Below, one piece after another: positions 1 to 15,000 of a stretch of DNA of 64,000 nt; within the stretch, counting starts at the first letter, position 1; every line of letters begins with the position of its first letter. The notes beneath the pieces are model-generated. The model was given only the letters and a program-made list of their open reading frames with translations. It searched no databases and was not told the DNA's origin. The stretch is taken from positions 248,001-312,000 of the forward strand of contig CAMPDV010000092.1 in the NCBI GenBank assembly GCA_946699065.1, in the 5' to 3' direction. The position numbers and the translations under genes were made by a program. The stretch is from Loxodes magnus. Its lineage: Eukaryota > Ciliophora > Karyorelictea > Loxodida > Loxodidae.

Positions 1-3000
1 GATCACATAAATTACAATAAGGTATTTATTATCTACAAGGAGAGCAAATTTAATCTCAATCTGAATTTAAAGTTATTTAATCACACTAACAACTCAATTA
101 GCATGGAGTATAAGATGTTAGAAAATCAGCGTATCTTTCATTTAAATTTAACTAAGAAAATGTGTTTTATATAACTCTTACAGCTATTATTTTTCCTTTA
201 AATTGCTTATAATTACTGTAAGTACCATCACCTACTATTAAAATATCTCCAGAAATTAAACTTTCAAAAGTAAACTTAAAATCTCTTATATAGCAATAAC
301 TAGGAAATCCATATGAAGAATAGCAATATTTAGTATATTCATCAGAAAAAGAAACGATAATGTGATGTCATTCATTAAATTCATAAAATGGAACTCCGAA
401 TCCTTGCCTATTTGCCCGATCAGATCAAAATAAAATAGCTTTAGCAAAGTTATCTATATTCACTGATAAAAATACATTTTTAGTTCTCTTAATTTCTATA
501 ATTATCATATTCTTATTATCAATAGAAAGTTTAAATCAAAAGAGTAAAGTAAATCCACTTGGATCTTTAGTGTCATAGACTAAGCTATAAAAATCTATCT
601 TTCCTTCGTCTTTTATAGTGTCCAAAAATTGAAATGAAGTTAGTTAATTTATGTTTTAATCTATATTAACAGGTATATAGTGAGGATAAGTGTAAGCCTT
701 TATTGGAAGTCTATTTACTAATCTCTAATCATTTAAGCTTACTATTATGTTGGTCCTTATGCAAATGTTATCGTAATGCCCTGATTCTCCATTTTATTCA
801 AGTCTAAATCCTAGACTACAAATGCAAGGATATGATGTAATATACTATCTAAATGCCTTCAAAGGACAATATTTCTCTTAAAATGTTCAAAAAGTTATCT
901 AGCTAATTCCATAACTTACGGAACCGCTAGGAAATTATAAGAAACTTTTGTTTGAATGTCTTAAAAAGCAAGGTTCTGATAAGACAAAGGATATACAATA
1001 AGGATCTTTAAAAAGAGATTATAAACATCAGAGTACTTCGAATTAATAATCTAAAAACTTGGTCTATAGAATAAATAAATATTTTTCAAAAATCTTTGCA
1101 CCTTGCAATGTAGTAGTATAAACTTTCTGATAAAAATTTTAAGAAAATAGAAGAGTATAAGTAAAAGATATAGCGGACATCGATATATTAAATGTTGAAT
1201 TTCGATAAAGATTAAAGATAGTAAATCCATTAGTGTTATTTGCTAATTCAAAAAAAAATCTTATCTCTTAAAAACCTCTCCAAAAAAAATCATAAAAAAA
1301 GATATTTGGATTATAAAAAAAAAATATTTACTAGTTATTTTAATCAACTGTAATCCATTTATTATCTAAAACAACAAATAAATCATTTTAAGAACATGAT
1401 GAAAATTATACATCAAGTAAAGAATGACACAAACCATCACAATTAAGTCAGCAAGGAGTTTAAACTGTCCAACAGTCTACTACGATTTCGTTGAGTTATA
1501 AATCAGTTTTTGTTTGTGGTGTTATTCTTAATGCTAAAAATTATCCTATAAAACTTGTGTAACCAGAATAAATTCCATTTCCTATATAAATAACATCACT
1601 TTAATTTAAAGAATTTAAAGAGAGAGAAAAATGTGAACGATTGAAACAAAATGAAGGAATGTTAAGACTTGAATAACAAGCATAAGTATCATTACTCTCG
1701 AAACCAACTACTATGTGATGTCATTGTTATTCATCATAATAAGGAATTGCAAAAGATCTATTTTATGTCCTTTCTGTGTCGAAAATCAGAATGTTCTGAT
1801 AAGTATTTATTAGAACGGTAAGTCATTTACTGGAACTATTTTTAACTTCGAAAATTATCATGTTCTAATTATTGTCATTTAGCTTGAATCAGAAAGACAT
1901 AGTAAAGCCATTTTTATTGATAATATTTTTTACCAAGTTATAAAAATTAGTACTGACTTCTCCAACTGAGCTTGTAAAACTATAACCGATAGTTTGATTT
2001 ATACTTCCAGGAATGTCTATTTTTACAAAGTCACTTGGATAGTTACAATATTTTATAGGAAATCTGTCACTCCAAATTGGATTTGTTATATTAGAAATAT
2101 AAGACTTTCGTTAGCATATATGAAAACTACTATCATAATAACTTTCATATCCTAATGAACATATGCACATTCCCTCTTCAAAATCATAACTTGGATCATA
2201 GGTATGTTAAGCTATCTAACAGTGAAAGGGCTAAAAATAAACAATTAAATCAGAAAAATTATAATTTGGATTAGCTGAAGGAATTTGAATATTTCCCGAT
2301 TCATGATAAAGACTGCAAACTGAAGTAACTGTTTTCTTAGAGCAAGTCTAAGATTCGTCTTATCAAAGAGACCATATACAGAAGGAAACTTATGATGAAT
2401 TTGTAGACAACTTAGTTATTTCATATTTTAAATTAATGATTTGCATTTTTTAACCTGGAACTGTTACACTCAATGCATCTCCTTGCGAAGCATTATTTTC
2501 AAGAGTAAATATGTTATTAGTGACTTTTATACTTACTTAGCATTATTTGCCTAATAACGAAAATATTGTTCTCTCCTAATTGCTAGCATTTAAAAAGCAT
2601 CAGTAAGTTATTCCTATGAAATTATGGTTAATGAATAAATCGAAAAAATATATGCTTGTGTCTATTAGAGCAAAGGTTTAGTTAGTTACGGGTATTTAAG
2701 TTGTACTCTAAAGACTAACATTTTGCTAAATACATGTTTCTCCTAAAATGTATTGTATATCTGATGAGCTGGTACATTAACCATCACAATTAAGTCAGCA
2801 AGGAGTTTAAACTGTCCAACAGTCTACTACGATTTCGTTGAGTTATAAATCAGTTTTTGTTTGTGGTGTTATTCTTAATGCTAAAAATTATCCTATAAAA
2901 CTTGTGTAACCAGAATAAATTCCATTTCCTATATAAATAACATCACTTTAATTTAAAGAATTTAAAGAGAGAGAAAAATGTGAACGATTGAAACAAAATG

Positions 3001-6000
3001 AAGGAATGTTAAGACTTGAATAACAAGCATAAGTATCATTACTCTCGAAACCAACTACTATGTGATGTCATTGTTATTCATCATAATAAGGAATTGCAAA
3101 AGATCTATTTTATGTCCTTTCTGTGTCGAAAATCAGAATGTTCTGATAAGTATTTATTAGAACGGTAAGTCATTTACTGGAACTATTTTTAACTTCGAAA
3201 ATTATCATGTTCTAATTATTGTCATTTAGCTTGAATCAGAAAGACATAGTAAAGCCATTTTTATTGATAATATTTTTTACCAAGTTATAAAAATTAGTAC
3301 TGACTTCTCCAACTGAGCTTGTAAAACTATAACCGATAGTTTGATTTATACTTCCAGGAATGTCTATTTTTACAAAGTCACTTGGATAGTTACAATATTT
3401 TATAGGAAATCTGTCACTCCAAATTGGATTTGTTATATTAGAAATATAAGACTTTCGTTAGCATATATGAAAACTACTATCATAATAACTTTCATATCCT
3501 AATGAACATATGCACATTCCCTCTTCAAAATCATAACTTGGATCATAGGTATGTTAAGCTATCTAACAGTGAAAGGGCTAAAAATAAACAATTAAATCAG
3601 AAAAATTATAATTTGGATTAGCTGAAGGAATTTGAATATTTCCCGATTCATGATAAAGACTGCAAACTGAAGTAACTGTTTTCTTAGAGCAAGTCTAAGA
3701 TTCGTCTTATCAAAGAGACCATATACAGAAGGAAACTTATGATGAATTTGTAGACAACTTAGTTATTTCATATTTTAAATTAATGATTTGCATTTTTTAA
3801 CCTGGAACTGTTACACTCAATGCATCTCCTTGCGAAGCATTATTTTCAAGAGTAAATATGTTATTAGTGACTTTTATACTTACTTAGCATTATTTGCCTA
3901 ATAACGAAAATATTGTTCTCTCCTAATTGCTAGCATTTAAAAAGCATCAGTAAGTTATTCCTATGAAATTATGGTTAATGAATAAATCGAAAAAATATAT
4001 GCTTGTGTCTATTAGAGCAAAGGTTTAGTTAGTTACGGGTATTTAAGTTGTACTCTAAAGACTAACATTTTGCTAAATACATGTTTCTCCTAAAATGTAT
4101 TGTATATCTGATGAGCTGGTACATTAACCATCACAATTAAGTCAGCAAGGAGTTTAAACTGTCCAACAGTCTACTACGATTTCGTTGAGTTATAAATCAG
4201 TTTTTGTTTGTGGTGTTATTCTTAATGCTAAAAATTATCCTATAAAACTTGTGTAACCAGAATAAATTCCATTTCCTATATAAATAACATCACTTTAATT
4301 TAAAGAATTTAAAGAGAGAGAAAAATGTGAACGATTGAAACAAAATGAAGGAATGTTAAGACTTGAATAACAAGCATAAGTATCATTACTCTCGAAACCA
4401 ACTACTATGTGATGTCATTGTTATTCATCATAATAAGGAATTGCAAAAGATCTATTTTATGTCCTTTCTGTGTCGAAAATCAGAATGTTCTGATAAGTAT
4501 TTATTAGAACGGTAAGTCATTTACTGGAACTATTTTTAACTTCGAAAATTATCATGTTCTAATTATTGTCATTTAGCTTGAATCAGAAAGACATAGTAAA
4601 GCCATTTTTATTGATAATATTTTTTACCAAGTTATAAAAATTAGTACTGACTTCTCCAACTGAGCTTGTAAAACTATAACCGATAGTTTGATTTATACTT
4701 CCAGGAATGTCTATTTTTACAAAGTCACTTGGATAGTTACAATATTTTATAGGAAATCTGTCACTCCAAATTGGATTTGTTATATTAGAAATATAAGACT
4801 TTCGTTAGCATATATGAAAACTACTATCATAATAACTTTCATATCCTAATGAACATATGCACATTCCCTCTTCAAAATCATAACTTGGATCATAGGTATG
4901 TTAAGCTATCTAACAGTGAAAGGGCTAAAAATAAACAATTAAATCAGAAAAATTATAATTTGGATTAGCTGAAGGAATTTGAATATTTCCCGATTCATGA
5001 TAAAGACTGCAAACTGAAGTAACTGTTTTCTTAGAGCAAGTCTAAGATTCGTCTTATCAAAGAGACCATATACAGAAGGAAACTTATGATGAATTTGTAG
5101 ACAACTTAGTTATTTCATATTTTAAATTAATGATTTGCATTTTTTAACCTGGAACTGTTACACTCAATGCATCTCCTTGCGAAGCATTATTTTCAAGAGT
5201 AAATATGTTATTAGTGACTTTTATACTTACTTAGCATTATTTGCCTAATAACGAAAATATTGTTCTCTCCTAATTGCTAGCATTTAAAAAGCATCAGTAA
5301 GTTATTCCTATGAAATTATGGTTAATGAATAAATCGAAAAAATATATGCTTGTGTCTATTAGAGCAAAGGTTTAGTTAGTTACGGGTATTTAAGTTGTAC
5401 TCTAAAGACTAACATTTTGCTAAATACATGTTTCTCCTAAAATGTATTGTATATCTGATGAGCTGGTACATTAACCATCACAATTAAGTCAGCAAGGAGT
5501 TTAAACTGTCCAACAGTCTACTACGATTTCGTTGAGTTATAAATCAGTTTTTGTTTGTGGTGTTATTCTTAATGCTAAAAATTATCCTATAAAACTTGTG
5601 TAACCAGAATAAATTCCATTTCCTATATAAATAACATCACTTTAATTTAAAGAATTTAAAGAGAGAGAAAAATGTGAACGATTGAAACAAAATGAAGGAA
5701 TGTTAAGACTTGAATAACAAGCATAAGTATCATTACTCTCGAAACCAACTACTATGTGATGTCATTGTTATTCATCATAATAAGGAATTGCAAAAGATCT
5801 ATTTTATGTCCTTTCTGTGTCGAAAATCAGAATGTTCTGATAAGTATTTATTAGAACGGTAAGTCATTTACTGGAACTATTTTTAACTTCGAAAATTATC
5901 ATGTTCTAATTATTGTCATTTAGCTTGAATCAGAAAGACATAGTAAAGCCATTTTTATTGATAATATTTTTTACCAAGTTATAAAAATTAGTACTGACTT

Positions 6001-9000
6001 CTCCAACTGAGCTTGTAAAACTATAACCGATAGTTTGATTTATACTTCCAGGAATGTCTATTTTTACAAAGTCACTTGGATAGTTACAATATTTTATAGG
6101 AAATCTGTCACTCCAAATTGGATTTGTTATATTAGAAATATAAGACTTTCGTTAGCATATATGAAAACTACTATCATAATAACTTTCATATCCTAATGAA
6201 CATATGCACATTCCCTCTTCAAAATCATAACTTGGATCATAGGTATGTTAAGCTATCTAACAGTGAAAGGGCTAAAAATAAACAATTAAATCAGAAAAAT
6301 TATAATTTGGATTAGCTGAAGGAATTTGAATATTTCCCGATTCATGATAAAGACTGCAAACTGAAGTAACTGTTTTCTTAGAGCAAGTCTAAGATTCGTC
6401 TTATCAAAGAGACCATATACAGAAGGAAACTTATGATGAATTTGTAGACAACTTAGTTATTTCATATTTTAAATTAATGATTTGCATTTTTTAACCTGGA
6501 ACTGTTACACTCAATGCATCTCCTTGCGAAGCATTATTTTCAAGAGTAAATATGTTATTAGTGACTTTTATACTTACTTAGCATTATTTGCCTAATAACG
6601 AAAATATTGTTCTCTCCTAATTGCTAGCATTTAAAAAGCATCAGTAAGTTATTCCTATGAAATTATGGTTAATGAATAAATCGAAAAAATATATGCTTGT
6701 GTCTATTAGAGCAAAGGTTTAGTTAGTTACGGGTATTTAAGTTGTACTCTAAAGACTAACATTTTGCTAAATACATGTTTCTCCTAAAATGTATTGTATA
6801 TCTGATGAGCTGGTACATTAACCATCACAATTAAGTCAGCAAGGAGTTTAAACTGTCCAACAGTCTACTACGATTTCGTTGAGTTATAAATCAGTTTTTG
6901 TTTGTGGTGTTATTCTTAATGCTAAAAATTATCCTATAAAACTTGTGTAACCAGAATAAATTCCATTTCCTATATAAATAACATCACTTTAATTTAAAGA
7001 ATTTAAAGAGAGAGAAAAATGTGAACGATTGAAACAAAATGAAGGAATGTTAAGACTTGAATAACAAGCATAAGTATCATTACTCTCGAAACCAACTACT
7101 ATGTGATGTCATTGTTATTCATCATAATAAGGAATTGCAAAAGATCTATTTTATGTCCTTTCTGTGTCGAAAATCAGAATGTTCTGATAAGTATTTATTA
7201 GAACGGTAAGTCATTTACTGGAACTATTTTTAACTTCGAAAATTATCATGTTCTAATTATTGTCATTTAGCTTGAATCAGAAAGACATAGTAAAGCCATT
7301 TTTATTGATAATATTTTTTACCAAGTTATAAAAATTAGTACTGACTTCTCCAACTGAGCTTGTAAAACTATAACCGATAGTTTGATTTATACTTCCAGGA
7401 ATGTCTATTTTTACAAAGTCACTTGGATAGTTACAATATTTTATAGGAAATCTGTCACTCCAAATTGGATTTGTTATATTAGAAATATAAGACTTTCGTT
7501 AGCATATATGAAAACTACTATCATAATAACTTTCATATCCTAATGAACATATGCACATTCCCTCTTCAAAATCATAACTTGGATCATAGGTATGTTAAGC
7601 TATCTAACAGTGAAAGGGCTAAAAATAAACAATTAAATCAGAAAACTTATAATTTGGATTAGCTGAAGGAATTTGAATATTTCCTGATTCATGATAAAGA
7701 CTGCAAACTGAAGTAACTGTTTTCTTAGAGCAAGTCTAAGATTCGTCTTATCAAAGAGACCATATACAGAAGGAAACTTATGATGAATTTGTAGACAACT
7801 TAGTTATTTCATATTTTAAATTAATGATTTGCATTTTTTAACCTGGAACTGTTACACTCAATGCATCTCCTTGCGAAGCATTATTTTCAAGAGTAAATAT
7901 GTTATTAGTGACTTTTATACTTACTTAGCATTATTTGCCTAATAACGAAAATATTGTTCTCTCCTAATTGCTAGCATTTAAAAAGCATCAGTAAGTTATT
8001 CCTATGAAATTATGGTTAATGAATAAATCGAAAAAATATATGCTTGTGTCTATTAGAGCAAAGGTTTAGTTAGTTACGGGTATTTAAGTTGTACTCTAAA
8101 GACTAACATTTTGCTAAATACATGTTTCTCCTAAAATGTATTGTATATCTGATGAGCTGGTACATTAACCATCACAATTAAGTCAGCAAGGAGTTTAAGC
8201 TGTCCAACAGTCTACTACGATTTCGTTGAGTTATAAATCAGTTTTTGTTTGTGGTGTTATTCTTAATGCTAAAAATTATCCTATAAAACTTGTGTAACCA
8301 GAATAAATTCCATTTCCTATATAAATAACATCACTTTAATTTAAAGAATTTAAAGAGAGAGAAAAATGTGAACGATTGAAACAAAATGAAGGAATGTTAA
8401 GACTTGAATAACAAGCATAAGTATCATTACTCTCGAAACCAACTACTATGTGATGTCATTGTTATTCATCATAATAAGGAATTGCAAAAGATCTATTTTA
8501 TGTCCTTTCTGTGTCGAAAATCAGAATGTTCTGATAAGTATTTATTAGAACGGTAAGTCATTTACTGGAACTATTTTTAACTTCGAAAATTATCATGTTC
8601 TAATTATTGTCATTTAGCTTGAATCAGAAAGACATAGTAAAGCCATTTTTATTGATAATATTTTTTACCAAGTTATAAAAATTAGTACTGACTTCTCCAA
8701 CTGAGCTTGTAAAACTATAACCGATAGTTTGATTTATACTTCCAGGAATGTCTATTTTTACAAAGTCACTTGGATAGTTACAATATTTTATAGGAAATCT
8801 GTCACTCCAAATTGGATTTGTTATATTAGAAATATAAGACTTTCGTTAGCATATATGAAAACTACTATCATAATAACTTTCATATCCTAATGAACATATG
8901 CACATTCCCTCTTCAAAATCATAACTTGGATCATAGGTATGTTAAGCTATCTAACAGTGAAAGGGCTAAAAATAAACAATTAAATCAGAAAAATTATAAT

Positions 9001-12000
9001 TTGGATTAGCTGAAGGAATTTGAATATTTCCCGATTCATGATAAAGACTGCAAACTGAAGTAACTGTTTTCTTAGAGCAAGTCTAAGATTCGTCTTATCA
9101 AAGAGACCATATACAGAAGGAAACTTATGATGAATTTGTAGACAACTTAGTTATTTCATATTTTAAATTAATGATTTGCATTTTTTAACCTGGAACTGTT
9201 ACACTCAATGCATCTCCTTGCGAAGCATTATTTTCAAGAGTAAATATGTTATTAGTGACTTTTATACTTACTTAGCATTATTTGCCTAATAACGAAAATA
9301 TTGTTCTCTCCTAATTGCTAGCATTTAAAAAGCATCAGTAAGTTATTCCTATGAAATTATGGTTAATGAATAAATCGAAAAAATATATGCTTGTGTCTAT
9401 TAGAGCAAAGGTTTAGTTAGTTACGGGTATTTAAGTTGTACTCTAAAGACTAACATTTTGCTAAATACATGTTTCTCCTAAAATGTATTGTATATCTGAT
9501 GAGCTGGTACATTAACCATCACAATTAAGTCAGCAAGGAGTTTAAACTGTCCAACAGTCTACTACGATTTCGTTGAGTTATAAATCAGTTTTTGTTTGTG
9601 GTGTTATTCTTAATGCTAAAAATTATCCTATAAAACTTGTGTAACCAGAATAAATTCCATTTCCTATATAAATAACATCACTTTAATTTAAAGAATTTAA
9701 AGAGAGAGAAAAATGTGAACGATTGAAACAAAATGAAGGAATGTTAAGACTTGAATAACAAGCATAAGTATCATTACTCTCGAAACCAACTACTATGTGA
9801 TGTCATTGTTATTCATCATAATAAGGAATTGCAAAAGATCTATTTTATGTCCTTTCTGTGTCGAAAATCAGAATGTTCTGATAAGTATTTATTAGAACGG
9901 TAAGTCATTTACTGGAACTATTTTTAACTTCGAAAATTATCATGTTCTAATTATTGTCATTTAGCTTGAATCAGAAAGACATAGTAAAGCCATTTTTATT
10001 GATAATATTTTTTACCAAGTTATAAAAATTAGTACTGACTTCTCCAACTGAGCTTGTAAAACTATAACCGATAGTTTGATTTATACTTCCAGGAATGTCT
10101 ATTTTTACAAAGTCACTTGGATAGTTACAATATTTTATAGGAAATCTGTCACTCCAAATTGGATTTGTTATATTAGAAATATAAGACTTTCGTTAGCATA
10201 TATGAAAACTACTATCATAATAACTTTCATATCCTAATGAACATATGCACATTCCCTCTTCAAAATCATAACTTGGATCATAGGTATGTTAAGCTATCTA
10301 ACAGTGAAAGGGCTAAAAATAAACAATTAAATCAGAAAAATTATAATTTGGATTAGCTGAAGGAATTTGAATATTTCCCGATTCATGATAAAGACTGCAA
10401 ACTGAAGTAACTGTTTTCTTAGAGCAAGTCTAAGATTCGTCTTATCAAAGAGACCATATACAGAAGGAAACTTATGATGAATTTGTAGACAACTTAGTTA
10501 TTTCATATTTTAAATTAATGATTTGCATTTTTTAACCTGGAACTGTTACACTCAATGCATCTCCTTGCGAAGCATTATTTTCAAGAGTAAATATGTTATT
10601 AGTGACTTTTATACTTACTTAGCATTATTTGCCTAATAACGAAAATATTGTTCTCTCCTAATTGCTAGCATTTAAAAAGCATCAGTAAGTTATTCCTATG
10701 AAATTATGGTTAATGAATAAATCGAAAAAATATATGCTTGTGTCTATTAGAGCAAAGGTTTAGTTAGTTACGGGTATTTAAGTTGTACTCTAAAGACTAA
10801 CATTTTGCTAAATACATGTTTCTCCTAAAATGTATTGTATATCTGATGAGCTGGTACATTAACCATCACAATTAAGTCAGCAAGGAGTTTAAACTGTCAA
10901 AAAGATTGTGATTCGTGTATTCTCCTAGATATAATGTATCTTATTTTTCAAGAATTCTAATGTTAGTTTCATTTGTCTTTAAAAACAGTACGTCAGTTTA
11001 GTGTAACTTGAGTAGCAATATAATGTATTTTCATTGTTGAAACCTGTCACTATAAAATTTCATAAATTCGATCCATCAAAAGGTACTAAAAAGCTCTGCT
11101 CTAATTTCCTTTCGGAATATAATTGTAACGAATTTTATCATGTGTTAAGTTTTATTCTTAGAAATATATTATTATTTTAATTTTTTATTTCTATCAACTG
11201 TCATGTTTAATTATATAATGTTGCTTTGAATCAAAAAGAAATGATAAAGCCATCTTTAAAAGGTATTTAGTCTTTTACTATATTATAAAAATTTGTACTT
11301 TTTACATTAGTTGTAATATTAAATTGAGTTTCGTTTATTCAATTTGATCCATTAAGTATATCTATTTATACTCAAGGTGTAGTTTATTCGTAAATAGTTA
11401 TTGGTCATCTATTTATGTAACTTGAGTCATTTATATTTTATATTTATTACACTTCACAAATTTCTTGATTTGAGCCAGTTTGAGTTAAGGTCATATAATA
11501 TCCTAACGAACAGAATCAATCATTTTGAATTGGATAATAAGGGTTATATTTTGCATAAGATTAAGTATCTATAAAAATAAAGTTTTAAATTGTTGCAAGT
11601 GCTACTTTATAACTATTGACTGATTACGTTATAGGAAAAATGATAAAACTAGTATTAGAATGCTGAATATTACATATAGTATTTTAAATTCCACTACTAC
11701 AATTTTTAGTTTCGCTTATTATTATATTATCATAAGCTATACATCATGTAAATTGATAATATGTTCCATTTAATTAGTTCTCCATTGTCATTCTGAACTT
11801 CATTTGATTTTAAAAATATAGTAAAGTTATTTAATAATCATATGTGCTATTAGCTTTTATTTAAACTTTAAAATTATTATCTTAAACAGTAAGAGTCATT
11901 TAGCACATTTAATTTGTTCCTTCTAGTTTAAACACTGTATAGTTTGTTGGTGTGCGAGTCAATTAGATTCAAAATTGATATTTAAAGTAATCATAGCTTA

Positions 12001-15000
12001 GCATATCAAAATAAAATTTAGTATAATCACTTCCACTAATGAGGAGACTATTCTTATTATCACATGTTTAAAAAGTATCTTAAACTAATATATAAGGCTT
12101 ATATTATTTGCAGTAAGTATTTGTATCATATTGAGGATCGCTGATACTACAAGTGCCTTAGCATTTGAGTCTACATGGTGTATACGTTGTCCAACAATCT
12201 ACTATATTTTAATTTAATCCTAAGGAATTAAATTAAGCATCTAATAGTTTTACTGCTAGTAAATACCCAACATATTCTCCATAATTTGGATTAGTTCCCT
12301 TTCCTATATAAAGCCAATCATTAGATGTTAAATTATTTAAACTTAACTAAAAGTTTCTAGAAAAGCAAAATGAAGGTTTTGCTTAACTAGACTAGCAGTA
12401 AAGTGTTGATTATGAAGAAAATTCTATTACTATATAGTGTCAGTTGTTTGAGGAATCATAGGGAACGTTAAATTATTATGTTGTAACTCTTTCTGAGTAG
12501 ACTAAAAGTATTCCCTGTATTGTATTTAAACTAATACTTAGAAATACATTATTATTTGATTAACTTATTTCCAATATGGTCATTTTAGCATTTGCATATT
12601 AAGTTTTGAATCAAAATGTGAATATAAAACCATTATCAAATGGAATTTATCCTGATACTAACTAAGTAAAATTGATACTCCCTTCATCTATACCTGCAAC
12701 AAAATAGAACTAAGTATCTTAATTTATCTTGCCATTAATATTGATTTCTACTCATTTAGATGGATAAATGCAAGAGGGTATAGGATATCTTCCAGTATAA
12801 GAGGAATCATAAATTGGTAGAATATTTGAATAAATGCAAGTCATAGAATCGCTATCAAATAAATACATTTAATAACCAAGAGAGCACATACAAAATCCAT
12901 GAGATGGTCAGTAAGGATTATATTTATGTGGCTAATCAGAACATGATGGAGGGAACGAATAGACATAAAATCTATTTACTTAAAAAGTATTATTATTATT
13001 TGGAAATTACATATAACTACCTGAAAAATGTTATAGCTTGGTAGTCTTTTGAGTTTAATTCTACTGACAGACTGGCTCAAAATTAGTTTTAGCTACACAT
13101 AGTTTGATTTATTAATTATTTTTAATAGAGTCTCAAATACTATATATTTCTATTCTAATTACCTAAATACTTTAGTAGCTTATGCTTATATCAATCTAAA
13201 ATCTATTTATACTATCATTAATATGAAGAATAAATGTTTACTAAGTAAAAACTAAGTTTAGAGAAGTCTAATTATAAAAGTCTTAAATTCAGAAAATATC
13301 ATAACTATATTGTGAACTAAGATCTATACTCAATTAGAACTTATATATAGCTACATCCTAAAAAAATGTATTATAGTTGAATAGTTTGGAATCACTTCCA
13401 TAATAAGAGTATCCAGTATTTGCATTTACAGTTTATCATTAGCTTGTTATAATATCATGAGGTTGATTAGTTGTACAAGTTGCGCCTGGAATGTTTTATG
13501 GATCCTATTTCAAACACTCTCCTTAACAATATTTTCAACAGGGTGTTCTTAAAGATCAGCAATCAACCATTTGTTCATCTAGCTATATAGAGTTAGGTGA
13601 TTTTCCCAATAATTGAAAATGTAAAATTTATCCTTCAAAAGATTCAAGTGTAAACTCACTTCCAATGAATGAATTATCTCCAAAAGTTATTGTATCATTA
13701 GAATTTGATTACTAAAGGTTTAATGAAAAATTTTAATTAAAGCAATAAGAAGCAGAATTTACATAAGTAGAAACACAATATTTACTACCATTACTAGAAA
13801 AGCCAACTACTAGGAAATGCCAAGTATTCTTATCATAATAAGGAGCTTAGAACGTGCTATTTGGCTAAGATCTAGATGTAAAGAACAAAAATACGCTTTT
13901 TTACATTAAGCATGATAAAGATAGAAATACTGAATTGGAATCTTTTATCTCAAAAACTGTTGTATTTTTAGTATTTAAACTTAATTTTAGTCAGAAAGTT
14001 ATTATAAACCCATCGGAACTTTCAAAGGAAGATATTTAAGAGGAGAAATTTGTTGACATTTTATTTCCTCCAGTAATAAAGTTATCAGCTACTTAATTAT
14101 TAATCAATATTTCTTTGAAATCAGTTGGATATAAACAATTCTTTAGAGGATATCTACCACTTGTTGTTTCAAAATTAGGGATAGGAGAACTATTGCAAAT
14201 AGCAGTAAAAGAGCTTTAAGTATCTATATTATATAAATAACCTAAACTACATATACATAGTCCTATTTAATCATAATTAGGGTTATAAGTTTAATTTAAA
14301 AAGCAATCTTTTTCTTTAAATTCAAAATTAAATAAGTCAAATCAAGCGACTTGATAATTTACAGGTGAGTAAGGAAATGAAATTAAACTAGAAGAGCTCT
14401 TTTCAATTTTACAAAATTAATTTAGCTAATAGGATAAGCATTACTAGGGATTTTGATGAAATTCTGGTACAACACATCATTTTATTGTATAATCATTTGA
14501 GGATGCATTATAAGAAGATTATAATAAAATTCTGAGCTGCAAGGTTCCTGAGGTAAATTCATTTATTTATATTTATTAAGAGTTTTCTAAGGAAAATCCC
14601 AGATTGAAAATATTTGAAGTAGCATTCATAGTGAAAATACACAAACCTCCACTTCCTTGCAATTTAAAGAAGTTATAGGTACTAGGATTGTAGGTAAGTT
14701 TCACCCAAAATTAATATCTTAATATATTCCACTTAGAAATATCGTAATAAAATGTCGAGGTATCGTCTCCATAAAAGATTTAAGAATTTACTCCAAATGT
14801 TTAATAGACTTAGTTTATCAAGTTTATTGGAATATTATATGATTAATCAGTTTAGCATTATCCGTTACAATTTAATCAGAATGGAGAATTTAAAGAATAG
14901 TAATCTACTTAAGCTTCTGCCAAGTTTAATAAAGTATGATAATTGCCCGAAAACTTAAGAGATAATACTAATCCCTCTAATTCAGAATAATTACTTAAAG

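Noticed and set aside
1434..10898. CRISPR-like or satellite interpretation of the tandem repeats
   Set aside because: The period is 1,347 bp, the repeats are coding and in frame, and there are no spacers.
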